From an uncultured Helicobacter sp. (GTDB lineage Bacteria > Campylobacterota > Campylobacteria > Campylobacterales > Helicobacteraceae), in assembly GCF_937906905.1 (NCBI RefSeq), contig NZ_CALERY010000003.1, forward strand, positions 1 through 64,000: a DNA stretch of 64,000 nucleotides, in the 5' to 3' direction. Shown in pieces: positions 17,240 through 26,496 of this stretch. Under the pieces are notes generated by a model. It saw nothing but the letters and a program-made list of their open reading frames with translations. It was not told the DNA's origin and ran no database searches. The position numbers were made by a program, and so were the translations under genes. Position 1 is the first letter of the stretch. Each line of letters begins with the position of its first letter.

Positions 17240-17881
17240 CTAGGGGGCACTTGCCCCCACCCTTACTTCTCCATAATGCACCAAATCCTTATGAAAGCTC
17301 CCTAACAGATCGTTTAAAAACTCTACAATTTTGTCTGGGTGGATTGCTATATAAACTGCTTCATTGTGCTTATTTGTGATTTTTACATTTAATCTAGGAT
17401 AGCCATTGCCTACGATTTTATAGAGATTCTCAAAATGAAAGGCGCGATTGCGAATAAGTCGCAGAAGTAATAAAATCGCTTTTGCTTTGTGATGTCGCAT
17501 TATTCTTGTGTGATTTGTGTGAAAAGTATCTTTGTTTTTATCAAAATACTTCTTAAAATCTAAGGTATCCAAAAACTCTGCTTTAAAAATCGCATTATGG
17601 ATTTTATAAAAATCCACTACTTTTAGCCAGAATCCTAAGTTTTGAGCGGAGATGATGCTATCTCTGCTTTGATTTTGCAAAACAATCTTTTCAAGCCATT
17701 GCGAATCCTTTTGAGATAGTAAGAAGTCTATTTTGTTTCTTATGATAATTTCTAGGATTCCTATTTTATGCGCGATATGGGCTATTAAATATAGGTTTTG
17801 CTCGTGTTCTTGTGGATTGGTATAGCCACTTAAGCGGCTTTGCGAAAAAAGCTGAAGTAAATTGCACAAATATGGCTTCAT
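17240..17881 (-). CDS. HEPN-domain protein, Abi_2-like, next to type I R-M genes
   Basis: This 213-residue, A/T-rich, mostly helical protein is not a recognised named gene. Near residue 164, in LRLIRNRAFHFENL, it has RNRAFH, the R-N-x3-H arrangement that marks HEPN ribonuclease active sites. The following position and the earlier NRLEIIIRNKI-type helix resemble Abi_2 (AbiD/F) abortive-infection proteins. AAGGAAAGCAAGA precedes the ATG. It lies 116 bases downstream of hsdS on the same strand, so it may belong to the same island. A 16-base GGGGGCA-CT-TGCCCCC palindrome (17243-17258) sits at its stop. RNA cleavage and a defence or toxin role are inferred. Confidence 0.6.
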   Translation of the reverse strand: MKPYLCNLLQLFSQSRLSGYTNPQEHEQNLYLIAHIAHKIGILEIIIRNKIDFLLSQKDSQWLEKIVLQNQSRDSIISAQNLGFWLKVVDFYKIHNAIFKAEFLDTLDFKKYFDKNKDTFHTNHTRIMRHHKAKAILLLLRLIRNRAFHFENLYKIVGNGYPRLNVKITNKHNEAVYIAIHPDKIVEFLNDLLGSFHKDLVHYGEVRVGASAP

Positions 17882-17973
17882 TCTTGCTTTCCTTGTTTAA
17901 AATCTAAGCGCAGATTGTAGCAAATGTTTAAACATAGGGGGCAATGCTTCACATAATATTTAAGCGAGCAGCT

Positions 17974-17988
17974 GGCTCATCGCGAGCC
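17974..17988 (-). terminator. Small hairpin between hsdS and the HEPN gene
   Basis: GGCTC-ATCGC-GAGCC forms a 5-bp stem ten bases beyond the hsdS stop. There is no T run, so termination is uncertain. Confidence 0.3.
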
Positions 17989-17997
17989 GCACAGCCT

Positions 17998-19194
17998 CTA
18001 CTTTGTCGTGGCGCGCTTATTGGCATTTTCTCTAAAGCTTAGCAACTGCTCGCGGTAATGCTCATACTGCTTTTGCCTAGCTTCTATCTCGGCGGGCAGC
18101 CCTGCGCTTAGGTCATTTGCCAGCGTGTCAAACTTGTCTAAAATTTCTACAATGTCATTTTGCACTTTCAAGGGCGGTAGGGGGATTTTGAGATTTTTAA
18201 TACAATCTTGCGACAATCTTGGAATGCTTGCTTTTCTTACTTGTGATAAAAAATAATGTTGTTGATTACATAGGGCGTGATATAAAAATCTATTCATTAA
18301 GGATTTTTCACATATAAAATAAATACAATCATCAGCAGCCCAGCAACTGCTTGAACTCCAGCCGATTTCTCCAGCAGAACCGCCCACGATTATAAAGGGC
18401 GTGTTAGCATTAACATTACTTTGATTGTAGTATCCCATAGGAGTGAGAGAATTTTGAAAAACGGGATATTTTTCGTTTTCTGTCAAATCTTTTTTTGTTA
18501 CCCTCACACCTCTTTTAACTTCACACACTTCGCCTAAGGTTACAAGCTTAAGACCCCCCCCGTTTAGCATATCAGTGCGTCTTTGTAGTTCCTCAAAGCT
18601 TAAAAGCTTGTTTCGATAATATTCATACTGCTTGCGGCGCGCGTGTAATTCTGCTTGTAATTCTGCTTGTAATTCTGTAAAGGCGTCTAAAATCTCTACG
18701 ATTTTTTGCTGAATCTCTAGCGGCGGAATGGGGATTTGATATTCTTTTTTAATAACTGATGGGTGAGCTTTTTTAGTGTAGTCAAACTTTTTCTTTGTCC
18801 ATTCACTTATTAACGCATAGAATAAATATTTTGTATTTAGCTCATTTGTATTTGTAACTTTTATCCAGCCGCAAACATTAGTAACCGAGTATTTTAAATT
18901 GTTTCTATAAAAAAACTTTCCACCTCCGTCAATACTCCAAGTTATTCTTTCATCATCAAACATATATCTTCCATATTTGCCAATTTCTCCATTTTTAGTT
19001 GCCGAACTAGAATATACAGGGTATTCGCCTGGGCAGTTTTTTAAATCGTTTTGACTAATAATTTTCCCCCTGCCTAAATTTAAAATCTTGTTTAATTCTA
19101 GCTCCCCCAGCTCTTTATACTCCACGCCATTAGGGCAGTGCTGTTTCAGTAAGGATTCTAGGGGGTGGGCGTTATTGTTTAGGGGTTTCATCAT
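17998..19194 (-). CDS. hsdS: Type I restriction-modification specificity subunit S
   Basis: The 398-residue protein has the usual two target-recognition domains (about residues 25-160 and 225-345), each followed by a conserved helix with matching text: PPLEIQQKIVEILDAFTEL and PPLKVQNDIVEILDKFDTL, then RRKQYEYYRNKLLSF and RQKQYEHYREQLLSF. It sets the DNA sequence recognised by HsdM/HsdR. The central helix has ELQA tetrapeptide repeats, like the TAEL repeats of EcoR124. A G8 tract right after the first conserved helix keeps both halves in frame here. The start overlaps the hsdR stop (ATGA). A/T-rich composition differs from the neighbouring housekeeping genes. Confidence 0.94.
   Translation of the reverse strand: MMKPLNNNAHPLESLLKQHCPNGVEYKELGELELNKILNLGRGKIISQNDLKNCPGEYPVYSSSATKNGEIGKYGRYMFDDERITWSIDGGGKFFYRNNLKYSVTNVCGWIKVTNTNELNTKYLFYALISEWTKKKFDYTKKAHPSVIKKEYQIPIPPLEIQQKIVEILDAFTELQAELQAELHARRKQYEYYRNKLLSFEELQRRTDMLNGGGLKLVTLGEVCEVKRGVRVTKKDLTENEKYPVFQNSLTPMGYYNQSNVNANTPFIIVGGSAGEIGWSSSSCWAADDCIYFICEKSLMNRFLYHALCNQQHYFLSQVRKASIPRLSQDCIKNLKIPLPPLKVQNDIVEILDKFDTLANDLSAGLPAEIEARQKQYEHYREQLLSFRENANKRATTK
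18554..18561. repeat. C8 (G8 in coding strand) tract inside hsdS
   Basis: Eight C on the plus strand encode Gly-Gly-Gly near HsdS residue 212, exactly between the two half-subunits. A one-base slip would end the protein after the first half. The copy here is in frame. Confidence 0.85.
18644..18677. repeat. 12-base tandem repeat encoding ELQA units in the HsdS spacer
   Basis: TGTAATTCTGCT occurs twice perfectly in tandem (18644-18667), followed by ten bases of a third unit. On the coding strand this gives TELQ-AELQ-AELH. In EcoR124-type enzymes the number of such units changes the spacing between the two half-sites. Confidence 0.85.
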
Positions 19195-22100
19195 TGCTCC
19201 TTGTTGCTCATATCTAGTCCCTTAAAAAGCTCGAAAAATGCTTGTAGCTTTTGCAGGGCTTGGCTGCGGATTTTATGCGTCTGCTCTGCACCCTTGCCAA
19301 AGAGTGGGCTAGGGGGCAAAATCTCGCCAAATGCCTGCCCATAGTCTCTTAGCTCCCCTCGCTCAAAGGCATCTTGTATAAACGCCCTTGTTTTTTCAGG
19401 CTTTAGCTTTAGCTCGGTGATGATAGAGTTTAGGCTCTCATCTTTGCGCGCATTGATGTAGGTGCTAAAGTCTTTGGCGACATCGCTTTGCGGGTTTAGG
19501 GACTCTATAAAGCGCAGTAGAAGCTCCTTTTTGCTCCGTAGGCTTAGGCTAGAATCTAGCAGCTTTACTATATGCTCATAGCTGTGCTTATCTTTGTGCT
19601 TGTGGTATTTGGCGATAAGCTCTAGGATATACTCGATACTTACTTCTACTTGCTTCAAAAGCTCTACTTCAAACTCCACTTCATCAAGCACGCTGTGTTT
19701 TTCTGCTTGGTCTTTGGCGCGGAGGCTCTCATAGATGTCGATGTAGTAGCTTTGATAATCTTGGCGGTCGCGCTCGCTTAGTGGGTCGCTAAAGTCATCA
19801 AAGACTTCAAGGATATTGCGGAGCTTCAAAATCTCGCCAAAAAGGGCTAGGAAGTCCTTTTTGTCGCTCTGCTTTAGGGTGGATTCTAGGAAGCTATCTA
19901 GAGGGAAGCGTGTGTGCAAGGCTTGTAGCAGCTCGTGGTAGCCTTTGTGCTCACCTTTGTCATCGGTGTAGCCGTGTAGATACTCTTCTAAGCTTCTTAG
20001 AAAGACTATGCCTTTAGCATTTTCATCGCTAAAGAGTGCTAGGGCGTCATCGGTGTTTTTCTGCAAGTCTCTAAAGGCTATGATGTTGCCAAAGCTTTTT
20101 ATGGAGTTTAGGATTCTATTAGTGCGGGAGTAGGCTTGCAAAAGTCCGTGATGGCGCAAGGACTTATCGACATAGAGAGTGTTTAGCGTGGTGGCATCAA
20201 AGCCTGTGAGAAACATATTGACCACGATGGCTAGGTCTAGCTCTCTGTTTTTAAGCTTTAGGGAGAAGTCCTTGTAGTAGTTTTGAAAATTATCCGCGGA
20301 GCTATCAAACTTGCACCTAAACGCTGCGTTATAGTCATTTATAGCAGAATCCAAAAAATCGCGCTGGGAGGGCGGCAGGGAGGCGGTGTCTTCGCTGTTT
20401 TCTTCCTCTTGCTCATCGTTTGGGGCGTAGCTGTAGATAATGCCTACTTTTAGCCTTTGAGATTCTGGCAGGCTTGCTTGCTGGGCTTGAAACTCTTCAT
20501 AGTAGCGCATAGCCATAGGGATAGACTGGGTGGCAAAGATGGCATTAAAGCCTAGCGTATGCCTGCCATTTAGGGTGTAGGACTTGGCGTTGCGCTTGGT
20601 GTGGGTGGCAAAATGCTCTAAAATGTAGCTAGTGATATGCCCTATGCGCTCCCTAGCTAGCAGGACTTCTTCTGTGTCTATGGCTGGGACTTGCCTGTCT
20701 GTAATCTCATCTTTTAGCTTAGCTGTGGCGTGGTAGCTCACGCGAAAGGGCAGGACATTGCTATCGCGTATGGCGTGGATAATTGTGTAGCGGTGCAAGC
20801 AAGCCCCAAAGACGCGCTCTGTCGTCTCAAAGCCTAGCGCGTTTGCGGCGAAAATGGGCGTGCCTGTGAAGCCAAAGAGATAGAGCTTTTTAAAGGCTTT
20901 GGAAATGTCTTTTTGCATTTGCCCAAACTGACTTCTATGGCACTCATCAAAAATCATCACAATATGCTCATCAAAAATCTCGCTATCTTTAGCTTGGGCG
21001 ATAAAGCGGGAGAGCTTTTGAATGGTGGTAATGATGATTTTATGATCTTTGTCTTTGCTATGGAGTCTGGCTTGGAGCTCTTTGGTGTTTTTGCTCCCGG
21101 TGGCGGCACCCTTTTGGAATCTATCGTATTCTCGCATTGTTTGATAGTCTAAATCTTTTCTATCCACGACAAAAAGCACTTTAGTGATTTCTGGGATTTT
21201 GCTTACTAGCTGGGCGGTTTTAAAGCTGGTGAGCGTTTTGCCGCTGCCTGTGGTGTGCCAGATATAGCCGCCGCTTTTTTGCTCGCTGGCTTTTTCGTAG
21301 AATTTGTTGTGGTAGCTTATGGCGATTTTTTGCAGGATTTTCTCACACGCGGCGATTTGATAAGGGCGCAGGACTAGGAGCTTTCTATCCACATCAAGCA
21401 CGCAGTAATGACAGAGAATATTTAGCAGCGTATGTCTAGCAAAAAAGCTTTTCGCAAAGTCTATAAGGTCGTTTATAATGGTGTTTTTCTCATCGCTAAA
21501 ATAGCTGGTAAATTCAAAGCTATTGGAGGTTTTGGTCGTTTTGATGCCTTGTTGTGTTTTGATATGAAAATCGCGCGTGGTGTTGGAGTAATACTTGCTC
21601 TGCGTGCCGTTGCTGATGACAAAAATCTGCACAAACTCAAAGAGCCCACTCCCGCTAAAAAAGCTCTCCCGCCCGTAGCGATTGATCTGCCTAAAGGCTT
21701 CTTTAAGGCTTATGCCGCGCCGCTTTAGCTCGATATGCACTAAAGGCAGTCCATTGACTAGGATAGTTACATCATAGCGGTGGGAGCGCGTGGGGCTTTG
21801 GGCTTGAAACTGATTGATAACTTGTAGGGAGTTTTTATGTATGTCGGCTTTGTCGATTAGCTTAAAGTTGATAGTGCTGCCATTATCACGCTCTAGGGGC
21901 TGGATATAGTCCTCTTGGATTAGCTGGCTTTTTTCTACAATAGAGGCATTTGCCCTAGCTAGCACTTGCTTGAAAAATCTCTGCCACTCTGTGTCGCTTA
22001 GGGTGGTGGAGTTTAGCGTCTCTAGCTTTGTGCGCAGATTGGATTCTAGGGATTTTTCATCACTGATAGGGGCGTATTCATAGCCTTGGGCTTCAAGTGT

Positions 22101-22223
22101 GGCGATAAGCTCTTTTTCTAGCTGGGATTCACTTTGGTAGCTAGAATCCACTTTTTTGCTTGGGGTAAATTCTACGGCTATGGTGGAGGCGGTGCTTTGG
22201 GCTAGGAGTTTTAGGCTTCGCAT
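19191..22223 (-). CDS. hsdR: Type I restriction enzyme subunit R (translocase/endonuclease)
   Basis: The 1010-residue protein has an N-terminal PD-(D/E)xK nuclease region, seen as VTILVNGLPLVHIELKRRG (about residue 160), and a superfamily 2 helicase motor with Walker A TTGSGKT (about 306), DECHRS box (about 410), LFGFTGTP (about 438) and the later motifs VNMFLTGFDATTLNTLYVDK and QAYSRTNR. It translocates and cuts unmodified DNA. It overlaps hsdM by one base and hsdS by four, so the three genes form one operon in the order M-R-S. All motifs look intact. Confidence 0.96.
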   Translation of the reverse strand: MRSLKLLAQSTASTIAVEFTPSKKVDSSYQSESQLEKELIATLEAQGYEYAPISDEKSLESNLRTKLETLNSTTLSDTEWQRFFKQVLARANASIVEKSQLIQEDYIQPLERDNGSTINFKLIDKADIHKNSLQVINQFQAQSPTRSHRYDVTILVNGLPLVHIELKRRGISLKEAFRQINRYGRESFFSGSGLFEFVQIFVISNGTQSKYYSNTTRDFHIKTQQGIKTTKTSNSFEFTSYFSDEKNTIINDLIDFAKSFFARHTLLNILCHYCVLDVDRKLLVLRPYQIAACEKILQKIAISYHNKFYEKASEQKSGGYIWHTTGSGKTLTSFKTAQLVSKIPEITKVLFVVDRKDLDYQTMREYDRFQKGAATGSKNTKELQARLHSKDKDHKIIITTIQKLSRFIAQAKDSEIFDEHIVMIFDECHRSQFGQMQKDISKAFKKLYLFGFTGTPIFAANALGFETTERVFGACLHRYTIIHAIRDSNVLPFRVSYHATAKLKDEITDRQVPAIDTEEVLLARERIGHITSYILEHFATHTKRNAKSYTLNGRHTLGFNAIFATQSIPMAMRYYEEFQAQQASLPESQRLKVGIIYSYAPNDEQEEENSEDTASLPPSQRDFLDSAINDYNAAFRCKFDSSADNFQNYYKDFSLKLKNRELDLAIVVNMFLTGFDATTLNTLYVDKSLRHHGLLQAYSRTNRILNSIKSFGNIIAFRDLQKNTDDALALFSDENAKGIVFLRSLEEYLHGYTDDKGEHKGYHELLQALHTRFPLDSFLESTLKQSDKKDFLALFGEILKLRNILEVFDDFSDPLSERDRQDYQSYYIDIYESLRAKDQAEKHSVLDEVEFEVELLKQVEVSIEYILELIAKYHKHKDKHSYEHIVKLLDSSLSLRSKKELLLRFIESLNPQSDVAKDFSTYINARKDESLNSIITELKLKPEKTRAFIQDAFERGELRDYGQAFGEILPPSPLFGKGAEQTHKIRSQALQKLQAFFELFKGLDMSNKEQ

Positions 22224-23830
22224 TAGTTAGCACCTTCTAGGGAGCTGATGATAGAATCTATCTGCACTCTTAGGGCGGCTTGCTTCTCTACGATTTGGGC
22301 GATTTGTGCATTGAGAGCGGTGATGTCTATGACTTCTCTTGTATCCTTTGGCGTGATGTAGGTGGAGGTGCTTAGGTTGTAGTCATTTGCCCGTATTTCT
22401 TCCACACTTACCAAACGCGAAAAATACTCTATATCTTGGCGCGTGGCATAGGCATTTACTATGGTGTCGATGTGGGTGGATTCTAGGATATTTTTCTTGG
22501 TAACTTTGGTAAATTGCTCGCTTGCATCGATGAAAAGGGTGTGCATATTGGGCTTATTTTTCTTTAGCACGATGATAGAAGTGGCGATATTTGTGCCGAA
22601 AAAGAGATTATCTGGAAGCTGGATAATGGTGTCGATGAAGTTTTGATCGATTAAGTATTTGCGGATTTGCTTTTCTTTGCCTCCGCGATAAAGCACGCCC
22701 GGGAACTCAACGATAGCGCAAGTGCCGCTAGGAGAGAGCCAAGAGAGCATATGCATAGTGAAAGCTAAGTCGGCATAGCCTTTAGGAGCTAGCACACCAG
22801 CAGGGGCGAAGCGCGGGTCATTGATAAGCTTGGGGTCATCATCGCCTATCCATTTGGTAGAGTAAGGAGGATTTGACACAATGGCATCAAAGGGCTCATC
22901 ATCTGCGTGCTTAGGCTCTAGGAGTGTGTCGCCTAGGGCTATGTCAAAATTCTCAAAGCCTACATTGTGCAGTAGCATATTGATACGGCAGAGATTGTAA
23001 ATAGTGGGGTTGATCTCCTGCCCGAAAAATCCCTGCTTGACATTCGCTCTGCCTAGCACCTTGGCAAACTGCAAGAGCAGCGAGCCACTCCCACAAGCTG
23101 GGTCATAGACTTTATTGACACTTTGCTTCCCATAGCTCACAAGCCTTGCTAGTAGGTGGCTGACTTCTTGCGGGGTGAAAAACTCGCCCCCACTTTTACC
23201 CGCGCTACTTGCATACATACGCATAAGGTATTCATACGCATCGCCAAAGGTGTCGATAGTATTATCACTATAGCGCAAATCAAGCTCGGCTATAGCTTGC
23301 ATCACTTTATAAAGCTTTTCGTTGCGCTTTAGGAGGGTTTCTCCTAGATTTTTACTAGAATTGACATCAATATCGCTAAAAAGCCCCTTGAAATCGCTCT
23401 CGCTTGTCGTGCCTATGGTGGAGGCTTCTATGCTGTCAAAGGCGTTGCTTAGAGTTTCGTTTAGGCTTGTAGTGTCTTGGGCGTGGGACTTTAGGACATT
23501 GCAAAAAAGCTGGCTTGGGTAGATGAAAAAGCCCTTTTCTTTAATGATAGCTTCGCGATTTTCTGGGCTCTCATCTATCTCTTCATCGCTTAGATTTTCG
23601 TAAGCTTTAGGGTGCGCCCCCGTTTGAGTAGTGGCAGGGTCTATGCCTTGCTTGATATTGATATGGGCGGCTAGATTCTCGCTAATGAAGCGATAAAAAA
23701 GCATACCTAGCACATACATTTTGAAATCCCAGCCATCGACACTTCCTCGCAAGTCGTTGGCAACTCTCCAAATGGTAGCGTGCAGGGCATTTCTCTCTGT
23801 ATCTCTTGCGGTGTTTGATGTGGGCTGCAT
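22223..23830 (-). CDS. hsdM: Type I DNA methyltransferase subunit M (N6-adenine)
   Basis: The 535-residue protein has an N-terminal HsdM helical domain, AdoMet-binding VYDPACGSGSLLLQ (about residue 245) and catalytic NPPY in DAIVSNPPYSTKW (about 320), which marks N6-adenine methylation. AAGGAGACCCA precedes the ATG. It starts the M-R-S operon and protects host DNA. It follows the secretin operon on the same strand with a 76-base gap, a possible insertion point for the island. Confidence 0.96.
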   Translation of the reverse strand: MQPTSNTARDTERNALHATIWRVANDLRGSVDGWDFKMYVLGMLFYRFISENLAAHINIKQGIDPATTQTGAHPKAYENLSDEEIDESPENREAIIKEKGFFIYPSQLFCNVLKSHAQDTTSLNETLSNAFDSIEASTIGTTSESDFKGLFSDIDVNSSKNLGETLLKRNEKLYKVMQAIAELDLRYSDNTIDTFGDAYEYLMRMYASSAGKSGGEFFTPQEVSHLLARLVSYGKQSVNKVYDPACGSGSLLLQFAKVLGRANVKQGFFGQEINPTIYNLCRINMLLHNVGFENFDIALGDTLLEPKHADDEPFDAIVSNPPYSTKWIGDDDPKLINDPRFAPAGVLAPKGYADLAFTMHMLSWLSPSGTCAIVEFPGVLYRGGKEKQIRKYLIDQNFIDTIIQLPDNLFFGTNIATSIIVLKKNKPNMHTLFIDASEQFTKVTKKNILESTHIDTIVNAYATRQDIEYFSRLVSVEEIRANDYNLSTSTYITPKDTREVIDITALNAQIAQIVEKQAALRVQIDSIISSLEGAN

Positions 23831-23906
23831 TGGGTCTCCTTAGGAATTTGTTTATGCTATTTGAGCGACATAGTAACATATAAAGCACTTATAAGCTAGA
23901 CAGGGT

Positions 23907-24713
23907 TTAGAGTCTATAATAGCTTCTAGCATAGAGTGTAAGCGCATAGGCTTCTTGCTTCTGCTTTATGCTTGCGTGTGCGTCGCTATCCCAGCTCTGC
24001 CAATACAAGTCCCAGACTTCTTGGACATTTGGCGCGATGAGGTAGGCGCGGTAGATCCAGATTCTAGCTCGTGTGAAATCGCGCTCTAGGAGATTCTGGC
24101 GCGCGATAGCGATAGCGTTGCCATAGGTGAGTGAGCCAGCGATGATACTCTCCCTCTCATCGGGTTTAGGCATGGTGGGTGCGGTGGTTTGCAGGGCTTG
24201 GCGTGTGTCGCTGGTGGTGAGATTTGTCGCTGGGGGAGATTTGGCGTGGGATTCTGGGCTGCTAGATTCTGGCGCGGCAGGTGTGCTGGCGGGCGTAGCG
24301 GTGTGAGTGGCTGGCTGGGAGTGGGCGAGCTGTCTTGTGGCGCTTTCATGGCGCTCATACAAGCCCCCAGCGACAAACACGCTAAAAAGTCCAAAACTAA
24401 CGCTTACTCCCATAAGCACGCCAGCGACGCTTCGCGCAGGGTTTTTACGCAAGGTGTGCCAATATGCTTGCAAGCGTTTCTGCCCTGCTTGGAAATAGGC
24501 TCGCAGGGCTTTTTTGCTTCGTGCGAAGCACAGATGTGGGCGGATTTGCGCAGAGATTTGCGCGAGTGCGTGGGTGGATTTTGCAAGGAGACCGCACGCG
24601 AGTGCGTATAGGGGCTTGGCTTTGGCGGAGAGTGTGGCTGCGAGGCGCGAGAGCCTGGGCGCTAGGGTTTGGCGGTATTTTTTATACACATCGCTCCATG
24701 CTTTTGCTTTCAT
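23907..24713 (-). CDS. Membrane-anchored protein with TPR-like C-terminus, secretin operon
   Basis: The 268-residue protein has a basic, Ala-rich N-terminal part (about 1-95), one membrane helix (about 97-117, VAGVLMGVSVSFGLFSVFVAG), a Pro/Ser/Thr-rich linker (about 120-190), then an amphipathic helical pair starting SLTYGNAIAIARQNLLERDF that resembles a TPR/CDC27-like unit. It lies 188 bases downstream of the secretin gene on the same strand. Similar proteins accompany secretin genes in related epsilonproteobacteria; a scaffold or pilotin-like role is a guess. Confidence 0.6.
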   Translation of the reverse strand: MKAKAWSDVYKKYRQTLAPRLSRLAATLSAKAKPLYALACGLLAKSTHALAQISAQIRPHLCFARSKKALRAYFQAGQKRLQAYWHTLRKNPARSVAGVLMGVSVSFGLFSVFVAGGLYERHESATRQLAHSQPATHTATPASTPAAPESSSPESHAKSPPATNLTTSDTRQALQTTAPTMPKPDERESIIAGSLTYGNAIAIARQNLLERDFTRARIWIYRAYLIAPNVQEVWDLYWQSWDSDAHASIKQKQEAYALTLYARSYYRL

Positions 24714-24901
24714 CGCCTGCCTTAGGTTGGGTGGGTATAGATTGATTTGCGGCGGATTTTATCATAATTGGCGGGAGTGGGTTTTGTGATTTGGGTTTTG
24801 TGCTTGTAGATTGCCACGCTTGGCTCTCGCACTGCTCGCGATGACGGAAAATGTGCTTTCACACTAGAATCTGCGCAAGTAAAGATTGATATGCTTAGAA
24901 T

Positions 24902-26470
24902 CTAAGCTTGCTCGGTGTTGGCTCTATAATCGCTACTCTCATCATTGATAATTGTGGGCGTTATGATGATGATCATTTCTTTTTTCTGCTTTATGGTCTT
25001 TTTGTAGGAAAAGAGGTATTTAAGCAGGGGGATTGAGCCTAGCAGGGGGAGCTTTTTGGTGCTTGTAGAGTCTGTCTCGCTGATAAGTCCGCCTAAAATC
25101 ACGCGCTGCCCATTTTGTATGCGCACGATAGAGGAGAGCTGATTGGTAGAGAGATTGGGCGGGGCGTTTAGGGCTTGGGGCTGGTTTTCTATGGAGGGGT
25201 CTTTTGCCGCGGTTATGGAGGGGTTGATTTTTAGGATAATTTCTTGCCCATAGATTGAGGGCGTTACATCTAGCAGCACACCGCTAAAGACGCTTGGGTA
25301 TTGGTAGCCGGTGTTTTGGATTGTGCTGGAGTTGGTGGAGGTTTGGTAGATTAGGCTCTGGGAGTAGCGCAGGACATTGCCCACGGAGATGATGGCTGGC
25401 TGGTTGTTTAGGGTGATGATTTTTGGGTTGGAGATTGAGCTGGTTTTGCCATATTCTTGGAGAAACTGCACGATTTGCCCGATTGATAGATCTTGCGAGA
25501 ATACATACACGCCATAATTTAGCCCGCTAGGTGTGGTGCTTAGGAGTGGGGGCTGGGGGGATTGGGTGTTGAGCCCTAGCTCAAAGAGCTTGCCCCAATT
25601 CACGCCTATGGTGTTGATATTGCTGTGATCGACATTGAAAATCTGCACATCGATTTGCACCTGCTCTTTGAGGCGTGATTGTAGGGCGGCGATGTAGGCT
25701 TGCGCGCGCTCTAGCTGGCGTGGCGTGGCGTTTATGGTGATGAGTCCTGCGCCTTTGTTGATAGTGATACGCGGGTGCTTGGGATTGTAGCTGTCGTTTT
25801 CTTGGTAGATTATGGCTATTAGCTCATTTTCTAAATCGCCCCAGAAATTTAGCTCATCAATGGAGTAGATTTTCGTGCCTGACTTGCCAAAAATGGGGCT
25901 TTGCGTGCCTTGTGTTAGGGCTTTGGTCTGTATATCATCGCCTAGGGGGTTTAGGGGCTGGTTGTAGTTGTAGTAGCTTGTGTGGGGGGTTAGGGACTGG
26001 GTTTGGGACTCTTGCCCATAGACGACATCGGTATTGGAGCTGCCCACGCGTGCGGTGGCGATGTAGTTGATATGGAAAGTTTGCGTGCGTAGGTGGCTAA
26101 AGCGCATGGTGTTTGACTCTAGCGTGTAGTGTGTATCGCTGGCTTTGGCTATGGTGGAGAGAATATGCTCAAGCTTGGCATTGCGGAAAACTAGGCTGAC
26201 TTTTGTGCGCTCTAATGCGTCTTGGGCGTTGTCATCGAGGATTAGGCTTAGGGCGCATTCTAGGGCGATTTCTTCAAGCAGGACTTTGGGCGAGAGGTTG
26301 GATTTGCTTTGCAGGGTAAATGTCCTGCTCTCACACGCATGCGCGCTAAGTGTTAGTGGAGTGAGTGCGCTAAGGGCACAGAGCAAAATCGCTATAAGGC
26401 TTCGGGCAGGATTGCGGGCTGGAGGTGCTTTTGGGGTGGGATTGTGGAGAGTGTGTTGTCTTGTTTTCAT
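24902..26470 (-). CDS. Secretin (PilQ/MshL/GspD family)
   Basis: The 522-residue protein has a signal peptide (about residues 20-43, ending LSAHA), N-terminal secretin-associated domains, an N1-type domain with QLERAQAYIAALQSRLKEQVQIDVQIFNV, and a C-terminal secretin channel: VGNVLRYSQ, SGVLLDVTPSIYG, the SSIVRIQNGQRVILGGLI gate region and the end KLPLLGSIPLLKYLFSYK. It forms the outer-membrane ring of a type II secretion or type IV-pilus-like machine. In Campylobacter the counterpart, CtsD, serves natural transformation. AAGGAGCGATATACCCAA precedes the ATG. It shares an operon with PilM/N/O/P-like genes upstream. Confidence 0.9.
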   Translation of the reverse strand: MKTRQHTLHNPTPKAPPARNPARSLIAILLCALSALTPLTLSAHACESRTFTLQSKSNLSPKVLLEEIALECALSLILDDNAQDALERTKVSLVFRNAKLEHILSTIAKASDTHYTLESNTMRFSHLRTQTFHINYIATARVGSSNTDVVYGQESQTQSLTPHTSYYNYNQPLNPLGDDIQTKALTQGTQSPIFGKSGTKIYSIDELNFWGDLENELIAIIYQENDSYNPKHPRITINKGAGLITINATPRQLERAQAYIAALQSRLKEQVQIDVQIFNVDHSNINTIGVNWGKLFELGLNTQSPQPPLLSTTPSGLNYGVYVFSQDLSIGQIVQFLQEYGKTSSISNPKIITLNNQPAIISVGNVLRYSQSLIYQTSTNSSTIQNTGYQYPSVFSGVLLDVTPSIYGQEIILKINPSITAAKDPSIENQPQALNAPPNLSTNQLSSIVRIQNGQRVILGGLISETDSTSTKKLPLLGSIPLLKYLFSYKKTIKQKKEMIIIITPTIINDESSDYRANTEQA

Positions 26471-26496
26471 TTGGGTATATCGCTCCTTGGTTGTTT

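Noticed and set aside
17243..17258. GGGGGCACTTGCCCCC palindrome as a phase-variation tract
   Set aside because: Runs are only five bases; it is better read as a hairpin at the HEPN stop codon.
18644..18677. The 12-base tandem repeat as a CRISPR-like array
   Set aside because: Units are adjacent with no spacers and code in frame for ELQA inside hsdS.
25555..25560. G6 run in the secretin gene, and similar 6-base runs in pseF (about 43588), the HD gene (about 7133) and rnr (about 15288)
   Set aside because: Six bases is too short to expect frequent slippage, and all are in frame; not listed as contingency tracts.
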